Assembly: GCA_039583345.1 (NCBI GenBank)
Contig: JAZDSJ010000011.1
Span: 1-64,000, forward strand
Source: Tectiglobus diatomicola
Lineage (GTDB): Bacteria; Pseudomonadota; Alphaproteobacteria; Rhizobiales; Hyphomicrobiaceae
Length of the DNA: 64,000 bases
Reading direction: 5' to 3'
The translations under genes were made by a program, and so were the position numbers. Positions 38,162-48,797 of the stretch are shown in pieces. How positions within the stretch are numbered: the first letter of the stretch is position 1; each line of letters begins with the position of its first letter. Below the pieces are notes generated by a model. It was given only the letters and a program-made list of their open reading frames with translations. It did not search any database and was not told where the DNA came from.

Positions 38162-39770
38162 CTAGAGTCACCCATATTGACAACTAAAGTTTACTTATCA
38201 ATTATATATTATAGTAAGACTTATAAATAATTTGACTTGTCTTTTAGATATATATTTTATTAGAAAAGTGAAATATATCTAAGCTTCAAAATAGACCTTA
38301 CATTTAATGCATGCCTTTATAATTGAAAATGTAAAGTTAACTTATTCGAAATAATTACTAATTAGGTATTTTCTTATTTGTTGTAGCAAATAATATTATT
38401 AATGAATTTTTCATGTGTAGACATAGTTAATTTTTTTAACTAATTATGCATATATACTATATATCAATATTTGATCATAAATTATTTATTAATAGACCAT
38501 ATATATTGTGGATAACATGTAAATACTTTCCAGATAGATATTCATTGTTATGTAAATTTTTTGTGAAAATTGTAATACAGTTACATGTTTTAAATTTTAT
38601 TAAGCAGAACTAAAATTACAATAATACCTTCATATCAATGTAGCAGCACAATTCTAACTTTGGTAAAATACCTCTAAAAATGATCTTATGTATCTGCTGA
38701 AGGTGCGTTGCTAGAGAAGCTTGGTAAGCTTATAGTTATAGCAATTATATAAAATAGTTAATTCTCCAACACTAATCATACCTATATAAACTTTTAAGAA
38801 ATACTCCAAGTTAGAACTGTCTAGGTTTTTTTAGGCACTGGTGCTGATTATTAACAATGATGCTAAAAAATATTAGGCTTCCTTTACTGCTACTTTGATC
38901 ATAACACTTGCATAAATTATAAAACCTTTAATTTAAATATCAAGCGTGTGTACTCTTTTAGAATCTCTACAGGTCTAAATAGACTAGGTGTGCACTAGTT
39001 AGATTAAACAAAAATGCGGTGGTAATCTTGTGACACGTTAAAGTTATTTAGGGGGGTCTTATTATCAATTTCTTGAATGCATATCGTGTATTGCAGTGTT
39101 AACTTGAACAATTTTAGGTGCCCACTACTTCCATTTGACGACGCTTTTATATTGAACATTATGTTAATGATCACTAGGCAAAAAAAAATCGCTTTAGTAA
39201 CTTAAATTTGTAGTAAGGTTTTACCTGGGCTCTATTTCATCAGCTTGACCATTTAGGTTGATGTGAATTTAAGAAAATAGAGATTATCTCTCGCTTGCCA
39301 TACAAACCTTCAATCATATTCGAAATTTACTTAAAGGCTCATATCGACAACTTTCAGGAGAAAATATACTTTTGGACATTAAATTAATTTATATATTAAT
39401 CTTAATTAAGTCTAATCTTCTAATTTATTTAACGAGAGCCTTTTTGATTTATTAATTACAAAACTGGCTTTCACTTTTAAATTCTTTTCAGCTTAGTGTT
39501 AGTTTTTTAAAAAGGCAATGATTATAACAAAAACAGAACTTATTTTCCTTTTTATAAATAGTAAGCTGTAGCCATATAACGAACTCAGGTTCTTTAAGAA
39601 AATCTGTGAATTACATATTTTTAGCTAAACAACGGGTAACACCATTATAGTTATATCTTTACTTACTGCTTTGAAGATTTCTAGTATATTAAAAAACTTA
39701 AGTGTCCTTAAGATTAGAACCTTATATAAGTACTCATTAAGATTCTTCCTAGATTTCAGAAGACTGTTAG
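38162..39770. other. 1.6-kb gene-free AT-rich tract
   Basis: This is the longest gene-free stretch in the window. No open frame with a recognisable product, tRNA or known structured RNA was found. It holds a perfect DnaA-box sequence (38507-38515) and a small inverted repeat TAGTTAA-TTTTT-TTAACTA (38424-38442). Decayed genes or a small RNA beyond recognition cannot be excluded. Confidence 0.6.
38507..38515 (-). promoter_or_regulatory. Perfect DnaA-box sequence
   Basis: TGTGGATAA on the plus strand is the complement of the strict DnaA box TTATCCACA. It lies in the large gene-free tract. A single box is expected by chance now and then, and no cluster of further boxes was found, so an origin is not claimed. 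Confidence 0.35.
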
Positions 39771-40916
39771 TTAACCATGAATATGGTGCTCTGGTCGAAA
39801 CATAAGTGGTAAGTCGATGTTTTGGATCACTCCGCATATATCGTTTGCAATGTATTTAGCAATACGATGAGCTATTCCGAAAGTAATTTTGTACCCTCCT
39901 GTGGCGACTGAAATAGAACTATTACCTAATCGTCCGATTATAGGGTCTGTTAGATTGCAGCGTGGCCGAACTCCTGCCCACCTTTCAATAATTTGAGAAC
40001 TACTTAACGGCACACACAAAGTTTTCGCGCGCGCAATAAAATCTGAGTTTTGTTCATTGGGCAACGTAGCATTTGACCAATTTTTTTCGGTTGTGCTGCC
40101 AACGGCACACGTGCCATTGTTATGTGGTACTATGTAAACTCCGTCATCGTAGATTAAAGGCATTCCATCACAATTGGGACAGGCAAATACTGCAGCTTGG
40201 CCTTTAATACCAGTACCTATTACATTTTTGAGAACAGGTTTCAATATAGTGAATGTCTGATAGCCAGCTGCTAGGACTATTTCTTTGGCAACCAAACTTT
40301 TAATTCCATCTGTGCTGTAAACAATGTGACAAGATTCATCAAAATGTCCAAAGGCCCAATTTTCTAATACGTCAATTTCGTGTGAGGCTAATAAGCTTGC
40401 TTTAAGGGTTGCCGTATACAACCTTGGTTGTATACGAGCTGCCAATGTATCTAGTACATGCCCAAGTGGCGCACATTCAGGTGCAAGCCAATCTTTGTAG
40501 ATTTGCCTGTCTGTGTCCGATTTATAAACGTTAAAGGTGAATTTTGTATCATAGTAAAACCAATGTTTCTCTGCCAAGTGCGATCTTTGCTCGGACCGAG
40601 CTAAAAAACTCTTTCGACGAATGGGTATTAGACGACCACAGCGTTCGTATCCAGTACTGCATCCCGTTTCTTCTTCGAGGATACTAATAATTTCAGGTAA
40701 TTCTTTTAAAGCATCTAACTGAAACTGCTTTTTCTTATTCCAATTTTCTGGAGAATGTGCTGTAAGGGCACCTAGTACACCTCCGCTTGCGCCTGAACCA
40801 CAACTGTTTTGTTCAACAATTGCGATCTTTAATCCACTACCAATTAAGTGACGGGCTATCCAAAGACCGACAACTCCTCCACCAACAATGCAAAGATCAT
40901 AACATTTTTTTTTCAT
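39771..40916 (-). CDS. FAD-dependent oxidoreductase, MnmC C-terminal-domain-like
   Basis: A DAO-family flavoenzyme of about 381 residues with the N-terminal FAD motif CIVGGGVVGLWIARHL and a second GASGG motif near residue 43. It fits the MnmC2 oxidase that removes the carboxymethyl group from cmnm5s2U34 in tRNA, because the partner methyltransferase domain (MnmD) is encoded by the divergent gene 107 bases away; in enterobacteria the two are fused. Other DAO substrates, such as glycine, are possible. The ATG at 40916 is preferred over an upstream TTG. Confidence 0.7.
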   Translation of the reverse strand: MKKKCYDLCIVGGGVVGLWIARHLIGSGLKIAIVEQNSCGSGASGGVLGALTAHSPENWNKKKQFQLDALKELPEIISILEEETGCSTGYERCGRLIPIRRKSFLARSEQRSHLAEKHWFYYDTKFTFNVYKSDTDRQIYKDWLAPECAPLGHVLDTLAARIQPRLYTATLKASLLASHEIDVLENWAFGHFDESCHIVYSTDGIKSLVAKEIVLAAGYQTFTILKPVLKNVIGTGIKGQAAVFACPNCDGMPLIYDDGVYIVPHNNGTCAVGSTTEKNWSNATLPNEQNSDFIARAKTLCVPLSSSQIIERWAGVRPRCNLTDPIIGRLGNSSISVATGGYKITFGIAHRIAKYIANDICGVIQNIDLPLMFRPEHHIHG

Positions 40917-41023
40917 ATGTTTATAGTACAACCAGATAACTTTTTGGCAAGCAGTTAACTCTGTTGTCTAAGTTATGCATTAAAAACTGGTTGATTTAAA
41001 ATATCTACATGAGGTGATAACTA

Positions 41024-41725
41024 GTGACAGATTATCCATATGCTGATATTATATGGGATGACAATGACACACCGATTTCATTGTCCTTTTCTGATCCTTA
41101 CTATTCAAGAACAGACGGACAATCCGAAACGCGTCATGTTTTCTTAAAAGGAAATGGCCTGCCTAAACGTTGGCATAAAAAACAAGATTTTATTATTGGT
41201 GAACTTGGTTTTGGCACTGGCCTCAATTTTCTAGAAACCGTTTCTCAATGGAACATATCGAAGCAGACATACTCATTAACAGGCGAGTTAACTTACGTAG
41301 CTTTTGAAAAATTTCCAATGTCCAAAGCCGACTTTCGTCGTGCACTTAAGCGATGGCATGGATTGTCTGATTTCTCTTGCGAATTAATTGCCTTTTGGCC
41401 GCCGCGTCTTGGCTGGTCATGCTGTAAACTAGGTAGTGTTACGTTATGTATTGCTATTGGTGATGCTAAGGATATGCTGGCGACATGGGATGGTGCTGCC
41501 GATGCATGGTACCTTGATGGTTTCAGTCCGGCTAAAAATCCTGATTTATGGGATATAGATTTGTTTCAAACTATGGCTAAACGTACTTCACCTAAAGGTA
41601 CATTTGCAACGTTTACAGCAGCGGGCTGGGTTAAGCGTAATCTTCAAGCATCGGGTTTTAATGTAATTAAAATGCCGGGCTTTGGGTGCAAGCGAGACTC
41701 TTTGCGTGGTTTTCTTGTCAAATAA
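41024..41725 (+). CDS. mnmD: tRNA (mnm5s2U34) methyltransferase, MnmD-type
   Basis: A SAM-dependent methyltransferase of 233 residues corresponding to the N-terminal half of MnmC. The SAM motif is IGELGFGTGLNFLET near 64-78 and the catalytic-side motif is WYLDGFSPAKNPDLW near 165-179. It starts with GTG at 41024 behind GAGGTG. The oxidase half is the divergent gene to the left, so the MnmC activities are split between two proteins, as in other alphaproteobacteria. Confidence 0.88.
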   Translation: MTDYPYADIIWDDNDTPISLSFSDPYYSRTDGQSETRHVFLKGNGLPKRWHKKQDFIIGELGFGTGLNFLETVSQWNISKQTYSLTGELTYVAFEKFPMSKADFRRALKRWHGLSDFSCELIAFWPPRLGWSCCKLGSVTLCIAIGDAKDMLATWDGAADAWYLDGFSPAKNPDLWDIDLFQTMAKRTSPKGTFATFTAAGWVKRNLQASGFNVIKMPGFGCKRDSLRGFLVK

Positions 41726-41866
41726 TTTCATCAACATCAATAATTTAGGTTTTACTATAACAGTATTTGTATTTCATTTCGGATTGCATAGACAGTGAAC
41801 TAGTATTCTTCTGTCTACAGCTGTAAACGTTAAGCTAGAAAGCATGATTATTTATCAAAGGTTTGG

Positions 41867-43462
41867 ATGATAGTGATGCATCTATTCGCGGAATTGCTAG
41901 ACCGGCTGACTTATTCCCCTAGCCGTAATACAAAATTGAACCTAATGGCATCTTACTTTCGTTCTGCACCTGACCCAGATCGGGGGTGGGCATTGGCAGT
42001 ACTTACTGATGGATTACCGTTTTCATTTCCGGTTCGTCGTATCATCAAGGAGATAATACTTGATCGAGTGGACGATGAATTATTCCATCTATCGCGTGAT
42101 TATATTGGTGATACTGCAGAAACAATAGCTTTGCTATGGCCACAAACTTCGAACCTAAATGAGGATTCATTATTACTAAATTTTGTTGTTGAAGAGTTAA
42201 GGAACGCAGATCGTAAAAATCTTTCTAATTTACTTGTTGGTTGGCTTGATAGACTCGATACGATCGGACGTTGGGCGCTGCTTAAAGTCTTGACAGGTAC
42301 TTTACGGGTAGGTGTTTCATCACGTCTCGCTAAACTTTCTATTTCGCAAGCTTGGGATCGAGACGTGGTTGAAATCGAGGAGCTTTGGCATAGTCTAACC
42401 CCACCGTATGAACTTCTTTTTAACTGGCTTGAGGGGAGAGCTCAACGTCCAGATGTATCTAATCTACCTGTCTTTCGGCCTATGATGTTGGCACATCCGC
42501 TAAAGACTGCAGATTGGAATGTACTTGAACTTACTGATTACTTTATTGAATGGAAATGGGATGGTATTCGTGTTCAGGTTGTCTCTAAATCTGGAGTAGT
42601 ACGCTTGTATTCACGGACAGGTGATGAAATTACAGCAAGTTTTCCTGATTTACTTAAAGATGTTCAGTTTGAGGGCGTTTTTGATGGAGAACTATTAATT
42701 GTTAGGGATAACAATGTTGCACCATTTTCTGATTTGCAAAAACGTCTTAATCGTAAGACTGTTACTAAAAAACTTATGGAAAGCTTCCCACCACGCATCA
42801 AGATTTACGATCTGCTTGAAATTGATGGTGAGGACTTGAGAGGATTTAGTTTGCTTGAGCGTAGAGCACGTTTGGAAACGTGGTATTCACATTTTCTACC
42901 TTCAGACATGGATTTATCTTCATTGATATCAAGTTCAGATAAGGATACGCTAGAAAAACTTTGGTCTAACACACGTCTTGCTTCAGTTGAAGGCTTAATG
43001 CTTAAAAAAAAGACTAGTCCTTATCTTTCAGGCCGTCCGAAAGGGCATTGGTTCAAATGGAAGCGGGCTCCTTTAACACTAGATTGTGTTATGATGTATG
43101 CGCAGCATGGTTCCGGACGGCGCTCATCACTTTATTCAGATTATACATTTGGGCTTTGGCGTTCCGATGGAGAGTACGGACTAGAATTGGTGCCTGTTGG
43201 AAAGGCATACTCTGGTTTTTCTGATGATGAACTGGGACGTTTGGATCGTTGGGTTCGTAATAACACAATACAACGGTATGGGCCAGTTCGCGCTGTGAGT
43301 ATTGGTCTGGTCCTTGAGATTGCGTTCGATTCGGTGCAACGATCCAAGCGTCATAAATCTGGTGTTGCCATGCGATTTCCACGTATTCATCGCATTAGAT
43401 GGGACAAATCTTCTGATAATGCAGACATGATTGACACTTTGATCTCACTAATACATGAATGA
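41867..43462 (+). CDS. ATP-dependent DNA ligase
   Basis: A 531-residue ligase with an N-terminal DNA-binding domain (about 5-200), the adenylation motif EWKWDG with the nucleophile lysine K230, and the C-terminal OB-fold domain; motif SVEGLMLKKKTSPY and WFKWKR near 340-370 are motifs IV and V. It matches the rhizobial ligase family linked to cisplatin-damage tolerance. That family is usually encoded with an exonuclease, a Lhr-type helicase and a phosphoesterase; none of these is adjacent here. The start could be the ATG at 41876 instead. Confidence 0.92.
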   Translation: MIVMHLFAELLDRLTYSPSRNTKLNLMASYFRSAPDPDRGWALAVLTDGLPFSFPVRRIIKEIILDRVDDELFHLSRDYIGDTAETIALLWPQTSNLNEDSLLLNFVVEELRNADRKNLSNLLVGWLDRLDTIGRWALLKVLTGTLRVGVSSRLAKLSISQAWDRDVVEIEELWHSLTPPYELLFNWLEGRAQRPDVSNLPVFRPMMLAHPLKTADWNVLELTDYFIEWKWDGIRVQVVSKSGVVRLYSRTGDEITASFPDLLKDVQFEGVFDGELLIVRDNNVAPFSDLQKRLNRKTVTKKLMESFPPRIKIYDLLEIDGEDLRGFSLLERRARLETWYSHFLPSDMDLSSLISSSDKDTLEKLWSNTRLASVEGLMLKKKTSPYLSGRPKGHWFKWKRAPLTLDCVMMYAQHGSGRRSSLYSDYTFGLWRSDGEYGLELVPVGKAYSGFSDDELGRLDRWVRNNTIQRYGPVRAVSIGLVLEIAFDSVQRSKRHKSGVAMRFPRIHRIRWDKSSDNADMIDTLISLIHE

Positions 43463-43969
43463 TTAGTGTCAAATGCTGCGTTTTTACTTCATACAACTAA
43501 CCCAAAATATTGAAAAAATCTGAAGGCTAACAATACTCATCAGTTAAAAAGGATCGTTCCAATTTAAATTTCGTAAAAGTCTACTTACGGTAGATGTTGT
43601 GCCAATCGAACTAGAACCTAGTTGCACTAAGCAATGTACTTAACGATACAATTCTTTACTAAAAATTAAAATCTTTAAGGAAAGTTTGAGGGTATTCTGG
43701 TTAAAAATATTTTTTAGAAGGCACTAAAGTCGTAATAAAGTTAGAGGTGGTGAATTGATTTATATCGAATGTATATTTTTTTAATAAAAGTATACGTTTA
43801 ATAAAGTCTGCTTAAATGTATTATCTAGTAATCGTAATCAAAAAAGTAGTATGAGTTAAGTTTAAAAGGTCAAGCTTTGTGTCGATTGAAAGCTTTACTT
43901 CCTGATTATTTTTGTGGAGCTTTAAACACGCCTATAAAATAAATTCAAACAACACGTTGCAGAAGAAAG
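43463..43969. other. Intergenic region before tRNA-Thr
   Basis: About 507 AT-rich bases between the ligase gene and the leftward tRNA-Thr. No gene or hairpin of note was seen. Confidence 0.65.
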
Positions 43970-44046
43970 TGGTGCCGCAAGAGGGACTTGAACCCCCAAC
44001 CCCCTGATTACAAATCAGGTGCACTACCTAATTGTGCTATTGCGGC
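43970..44046 (-). tRNA. tRNA-Thr (UGU)
   Basis: A 77-nt cloverleaf on the minus strand: acceptor GCCGCAA/TTGCGGC, anticodon stem CCTGA/TCAGG enclosing TTTGTAA with anticodon TGT, T-arm loop TTCAAGT and encoded CCA. Confidence 0.96.
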
Positions 44047-44737
44047 TAATTTTTAACATGAGCTAATGCATATTACAAAGATAAAACCAATTAATTCAAG
44101 TCAATATTATCTATTGCTAAATTAAATTGTAACATTCTCAAATAATAAGCAAATAGACTAGGATAAACGATGCCAAGAGTAAAGAGCTTTATAGTTTTAG
44201 ACTATCGTATTGCAGATATTTTTAGCTTTAGTCAAGTAAATCACACAACTAATTCCTTACAATATGTGGAACTCTAATAGGTTGGATTATTTATTTTCAG
44301 ATAGAAACTTAATTGGTTGAGAATTACAAATATTATTTCTGCACATTATTTAATTCGGTAGTGATAATGTAACTTGATGCAAAGTATAAAAGTGTAGAGC
44401 TTGTGCAATTATTGTTATCATTTGTAATTACACAATCTGGATGTAATGTTAGCAATTTGCAGACCATGTAATATCCGGAAATTTATCACGTCGAAAATTG
44501 TCATGTAAACTACTGAATATGGAAATTACTGAATTTAAAGTCTTTTTTATTTTGTATGATCCGGTTAGAACCTCTTGTAGATGTATATTTAATAATTAAA
44601 AGTCTATCAAATTTAAATTTTGCTTTACAGATCTGAGCAGTACGGGTGATAGGACCACATTGGATACGTGACACTGGACAGCTATCAGATAAATCAAATA
44701 TTGTAGCATATAAGTTTTTTTAAAAGAGATTTATCAA
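44047..44737. other. Intergenic region between tRNA-Thr and trxB
   Basis: 691 AT-rich bases. A GC-richer patch at about 44630-44690 holds an inverted repeat TGATAG/CTATCA (44647-44652 and 44682-44687), which would lie in the trxB leader 50 bases before the start. No gene was found. Confidence 0.55.
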
Positions 44738-45673
44738 ATGTTAATGCAGAATAGAAAAGTGATTATCTTAGGTTCAGGTCCTGCCGGTTGCACCGCTGCA
44801 CTTTATGTTGCGAGGGCCATGATGTCACCGCTTGTAATTCAGGGTATTCAGCCTGGAGGACAGTTGACTATTGCTTCAGAAATTGAAAATTATCCCGGCT
44901 TTATTGACCCAGTGAAAGGGACATGGCTAATGCAACAGATGGAAATACAGGCCACAAATTATGGTGCCGAAGTAGTAATGGACCACATAGTTAAGGTTTT
45001 TCTTGATGAGTATCCTTTTAAGTTGATTGGAGATGGTGGCACAACTTACAGCTGTTCAGCTCTGATTATTTGTACTGGTGCACAGGCACGCTGGCTTGGT
45101 CTACCATCGGAAGAAAAATTTAAGGGATATGGTGTTTCTGCATGTGCAACTTGTGATGGCTTTTTCTTTCGCGATAAAGAGGTAGTTGTAGTCGGCGGCG
45201 GCAATACTGCTGTTGAAGAAGCACTTTTTTTGACTAATTTTGCAAAGCGTGTCACTCTGATACATAGGCGTGATGAACTTAAAGCTGAAAATGTGTTACA
45301 GGACCGTTTGTTCAAGAATAAAGCCATCAATGTTGTTTGGAACACTGTTATTGATGAAATCAAAGGGTATAACGAGCCTAGACAGGTAACTCATGTAGTT
45401 TTGCATAACGTGAAGACCGAAGTATCATATGAGTTAGCTGCTGATGGTGTTTTCGTTGCAATTGGTCATTCACCAGCGACGGATTTATTCAAAGGTCAGT
45501 TAGATATGCGAAATGATGGTTACATTCATACACACCCTAATTCTACAACTACTTCTATACCTGGTGTTTTTGCAGCTGGGGACGTAACCGATAATGTTTT
45601 TAGGCAAGCTATAACATCTGCTGGTATGGGATGTATGGCAGCCTTGGAAGCAGAGCGTTGGCTTTCAGCCTAG
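44738..45673 (+). CDS. trxB: Thioredoxin reductase
   Basis: Reduces thioredoxin with NADPH. The 311-residue protein has the FAD motif GSGPAGCTAA near 12-21, the redox pair C136-A-T-C139 followed by DG, the NADPH motif GGGNTAVEEA near 152-161 and the FAD-contact GVFAAGDVTDN near 280-290. All functional residues are present. arsH follows in the same direction 76 bases later, so both may respond to redox conditions. Confidence 0.97.
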   Translation: MLMQNRKVIILGSGPAGCTAALYVARAMMSPLVIQGIQPGGQLTIASEIENYPGFIDPVKGTWLMQQMEIQATNYGAEVVMDHIVKVFLDEYPFKLIGDGGTTYSCSALIICTGAQARWLGLPSEEKFKGYGVSACATCDGFFFRDKEVVVVGGGNTAVEEALFLTNFAKRVTLIHRRDELKAENVLQDRLFKNKAINVVWNTVIDEIKGYNEPRQVTHVVLHNVKTEVSYELAADGVFVAIGHSPATDLFKGQLDMRNDGYIHTHPNSTTTSIPGVFAAGDVTDNVFRQAITSAGMGCMAALEAERWLSA

Positions 45674-45749
45674 TAAGATACTTTATATTAGTCAATTTCT
45701 TGAAGTGTATATAATAAATCTGAGTTAGATCAAAAGAAAGTTACCTCGT

Positions 45750-46448
45750 GTGTCTGATACACCAAACATTCATCCAAACATGTTGCAAAAGATAAAGACA
45801 GATCAGATCGTACAAGAAGGCGATCCAGATTACCCACCACGTATTCTACTACTTTACGGTTCATTGCGAGAGCGTTCTTATTCTCGTCTTCTATCTGAAG
45901 AGGCTAGTCGTATTCTACAACTACTTGGGGCCGAAACTAAGATATTTTCTCCTCGTAATTTACCTGCAATAGACACTGATGATGGTAGTCACTCAAAAAT
46001 CCGTGAGTTACGTGAATTAGCAATTTGGTCTGATGGTATGGTTTGGGTTTCGCCTGAACATCATGGTGCGGTCAGTAGTATTCTAAAATCACAAATAGAT
46101 TGGTTGCCTTTTGCGCTAAGTGGAGCGCATTCCACCCAAGGTAAAACACTAGCTCTCTGCCAGATATCCGGCGGGTTTCAGAGCTTTAATACCCTTAATC
46201 AGATGCGTATTGTCGGTCGGTGGATGCGCATGATTGTGATCCCTAATCAATCTTCGATACCACAAGTATCTAGTGAGTTCGATGACAAAGGACGTATGTA
46301 TCCATCAAAATATTATAATCGCATAGTTGATGTTATGGAAGAATTAGTTAAATATACGTGGCTGATTCGTGGACGTTCAGCTTATCTTTTAGACAGTTAT
46401 TCCGATCGTCTTGCGAAAAAAGGCAAAATGTCCTTGCAGACAAATTAG
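45750..46448 (+). CDS. arsH: ArsH-type NADPH-dependent FMN reductase
   Basis: A flavodoxin-fold oxidoreductase of 232 residues with the FMN phosphate motif YGSLRERSYSRLL near 36-48, the SPEHHGAVSSILKSQIDWLP motif near 91-110, and the extended N- and C-termini typical of ArsH. ArsH oxidises trivalent organoarsenicals or acts as a quinone/azo reductase. No other ars gene is adjacent, so a general redox role is equally likely. The start is GTG at 45750. Confidence 0.88.
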   Translation: MSDTPNIHPNMLQKIKTDQIVQEGDPDYPPRILLLYGSLRERSYSRLLSEEASRILQLLGAETKIFSPRNLPAIDTDDGSHSKIRELRELAIWSDGMVWVSPEHHGAVSSILKSQIDWLPFALSGAHSTQGKTLALCQISGGFQSFNTLNQMRIVGRWMRMIVIPNQSSIPQVSSEFDDKGRMYPSKYYNRIVDVMEELVKYTWLIRGRSAYLLDSYSDRLAKKGKMSLQTN

Positions 46449-47242
46449 ACCACTATTGTTAAGGCTTTAATTCTCTCGTAAATGTAAACAAATATTCTAA
46501 AGCGCTAAATTTATGATTTAAGATACTTTTCAGCTTTTTTACTTTTCAAAATAAATTCTCATACTTCACTATCTAAATTAATATTGCAAGTGAAGGTTCT
46601 TATTTATTTTTATGTCTTATAATTTAGTTATTAAGTTTCAACAAAGCGTATATTTGACAACCTTCTGTCATGTAAAGATCAGTATGTGACAAATATGGAA
46701 GAAATAGTGGAACAATAAGGTTTAAAACTTTATTTAGTGTGCTTAGTTTTGAGACTCATAAATTCTTTAATGCTAAAAATATACTTTCTCATCCAGTTAA
46801 TCGTCATAAAGTAAACTTATTAAAGCATCTGAGAATGTAACACTAACTGTTAAATCAAATGAATATGAGTTAAATAGTTTAGTAACGATAAAATTAACTA
46901 TAAGCAAGGTAATTAACACGCACATTGTAATGTGGAGATAATAAGGATTATTACTTTATTGTTTTCTTATAAATAACTCTCATTTTCATGTGTTTAAAAT
47001 TAAAGTGTGATTGAATCTACAATTTCGATACTCAAACGCCTAGTAATTATATTTTATAAAATTCCACTATATTAAGCTGCTAAATTTGATTTCAGAACTT
47101 ATTCATTGCATAGTTGAAATTATATAACTATGTATTTGCTCTTGCTTTATAAGTTCTGAATAGGTAAAGCACTGAGTGCTAACATTCATCGTTCGAATAA
47201 TATTTTTGAGAGAATGTTTAAGCAGTTTTAGAAAAGTACTAA
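46449..47242. other. Gene-free region between arsH and folC
   Basis: 794 AT-rich bases lie between converging genes, with no credible open frame, RNA gene or terminator hairpin that I can identify. Confidence 0.6.
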
Positions 47243-48574
47243 TTATGCAAAAAAATCTGTATCACTCTCAGCTAAGATAGAACCGGCTAGATGAAGCGAT
47301 CCGCAGACTAATATACGTTTTGGACCATCTTGTGATTCTTCAATTGATGTGATTGCAGATCTTACATCATTTGCTGTAAAGGTCGTTAAACCTGCAGACT
47401 TAGCATGGTTTGCTAATAATTTTGTATCCATTGCCATTGTGCTGTTCGGAATGGGCACAGTGTGAATTTCTTTTACCAGACCCAAAAAAGGCTTAAAGAA
47501 ATTTTGAGCATCTTTATTATTTAACAGGCCTGTAATGAGATAAATAGGTTTAAATGTACGATCTTGAAGATCGGCTAGAGTTTGTGCTATCGCAGAACTA
47601 GCACCTGGATTATGCCCACCATCTAGCCAAATCTCTGTTTCATGTTCTATCCAGCTTGCAAATGGCTCTCCTCTGAGGCGCATAAAGCGTGCCGGCCACT
47701 TAGCTTTTGTTAAACCATACTCCAGCGCCTCAGTATTAATGTATCCATCTGTTAGAAGTAGAGTTGTAGCAATGGCTACACCTGCATTAAAAATTTGGTT
47801 CCGGCCAATGAGAACTGGCAAAGGTAAATCAATCAAACGTTGCTCTGATTGGAAAATAAGTCGGGAATGTTCTTCAAATACTAAATAATTCTGTCCATAA
47901 CAATACAGCGGGCTACCAACACGCTGAGAAGTCTGTTTGATGGATGTCATAGAAGCAGGATCTTGTGGTCCGATTACAGCTGGAATTCCTGGTTTAAGTA
48001 TTCCAGCCTTTTCAAATGCGATAAGTTCTAACGTAGAACCCAATTTATCGCTATGATCTATGGAAACCGGTGTAATAATCGAACATCTTGGCTTACTGAT
48101 AACATTTGTAGCATCAAAGCGGCCGCCAAGGCCAACTTCAAGTAATAAAAAGTCTGCTTGTATTTCAGAAAAGGCCATAAAAGCTGCTGCTGTAGTCATC
48201 TCAAAGAATGTAATCGGTTCCTTATTATTAATACGAATCACATGTTGAAGAATTTCTGCAAGTAAATTATCATCAATAGGGAGAGTTTTTGACTTGCTGT
48301 TAGCTAGGTGAATTCGTTCATTAAAATGTACCAGATGTGGTGAAGTGTAAGTGTGTACGCTTTTACCATTTCCAATTAACATAGCTTTCAAGAAAGCAAT
48401 AGTTGAACCTTTGCCATTCGTACCTGCGACATGGATAGTGGGTGGCAATCTATCCTGAGGTCTCCCAAGGCGGTCTAGTAATATTTGAATACGATCTAAC
48501 GATAAATCAATTGATATTGGATGTAGCTTTTTAAATTCTTCAAAAATAGCCGTGATTTTATCAGACTTCGTCAT
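47243..48574 (-). CDS. folC: Dihydrofolate synthase / folylpolyglutamate synthase
   Basis: A Mur-ligase-family enzyme of 443 residues that makes dihydrofolate and adds glutamate tails. It has the P-loop HVAGTNGKGSTIA near 47-59, LEVGLGGRFDATN near 149-161, and the DGGHNPGAS motif near 322. It is the last gene of the leftward trpF-trpB-trpA-accD-folC series, separated from accD by 223 bases. Confidence 0.96.
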   Translation of the reverse strand: MTKSDKITAIFEEFKKLHPISIDLSLDRIQILLDRLGRPQDRLPPTIHVAGTNGKGSTIAFLKAMLIGNGKSVHTYTSPHLVHFNERIHLANSKSKTLPIDDNLLAEILQHVIRINNKEPITFFEMTTAAAFMAFSEIQADFLLLEVGLGGRFDATNVISKPRCSIITPVSIDHSDKLGSTLELIAFEKAGILKPGIPAVIGPQDPASMTSIKQTSQRVGSPLYCYGQNYLVFEEHSRLIFQSEQRLIDLPLPVLIGRNQIFNAGVAIATTLLLTDGYINTEALEYGLTKAKWPARFMRLRGEPFASWIEHETEIWLDGGHNPGASSAIAQTLADLQDRTFKPIYLITGLLNNKDAQNFFKPFLGLVKEIHTVPIPNSTMAMDTKLLANHAKSAGLTTFTANDVRSAITSIEESQDGPKRILVCGSLHLAGSILAESDTDFFA

Positions 48575-48797
48575 CTGCTACCGTTTAGGAATTAATTCTA
48601 AAAATGAATTATTAAAATTGTAGAATACTTTGAGTTATAATAATAGACATTATCAGTAAAAAAAGGCATAGCCAAAAAGACATATTAATAAGAGAAATAT
48701 GAAAATGACTATAATCACATTCGAACCTTTTGTGATTTATTTACTGTGTGCCTACCACGTGCGAATTATTGAAGTTAGATTTTACTATATTGTAGCT

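Noticed and set aside
39625..39837. Short leftward open frame overlapping the end of the MnmC-like oxidase gene
   Set aside because: It overlaps a well-supported gene in another frame and has no family resemblance.
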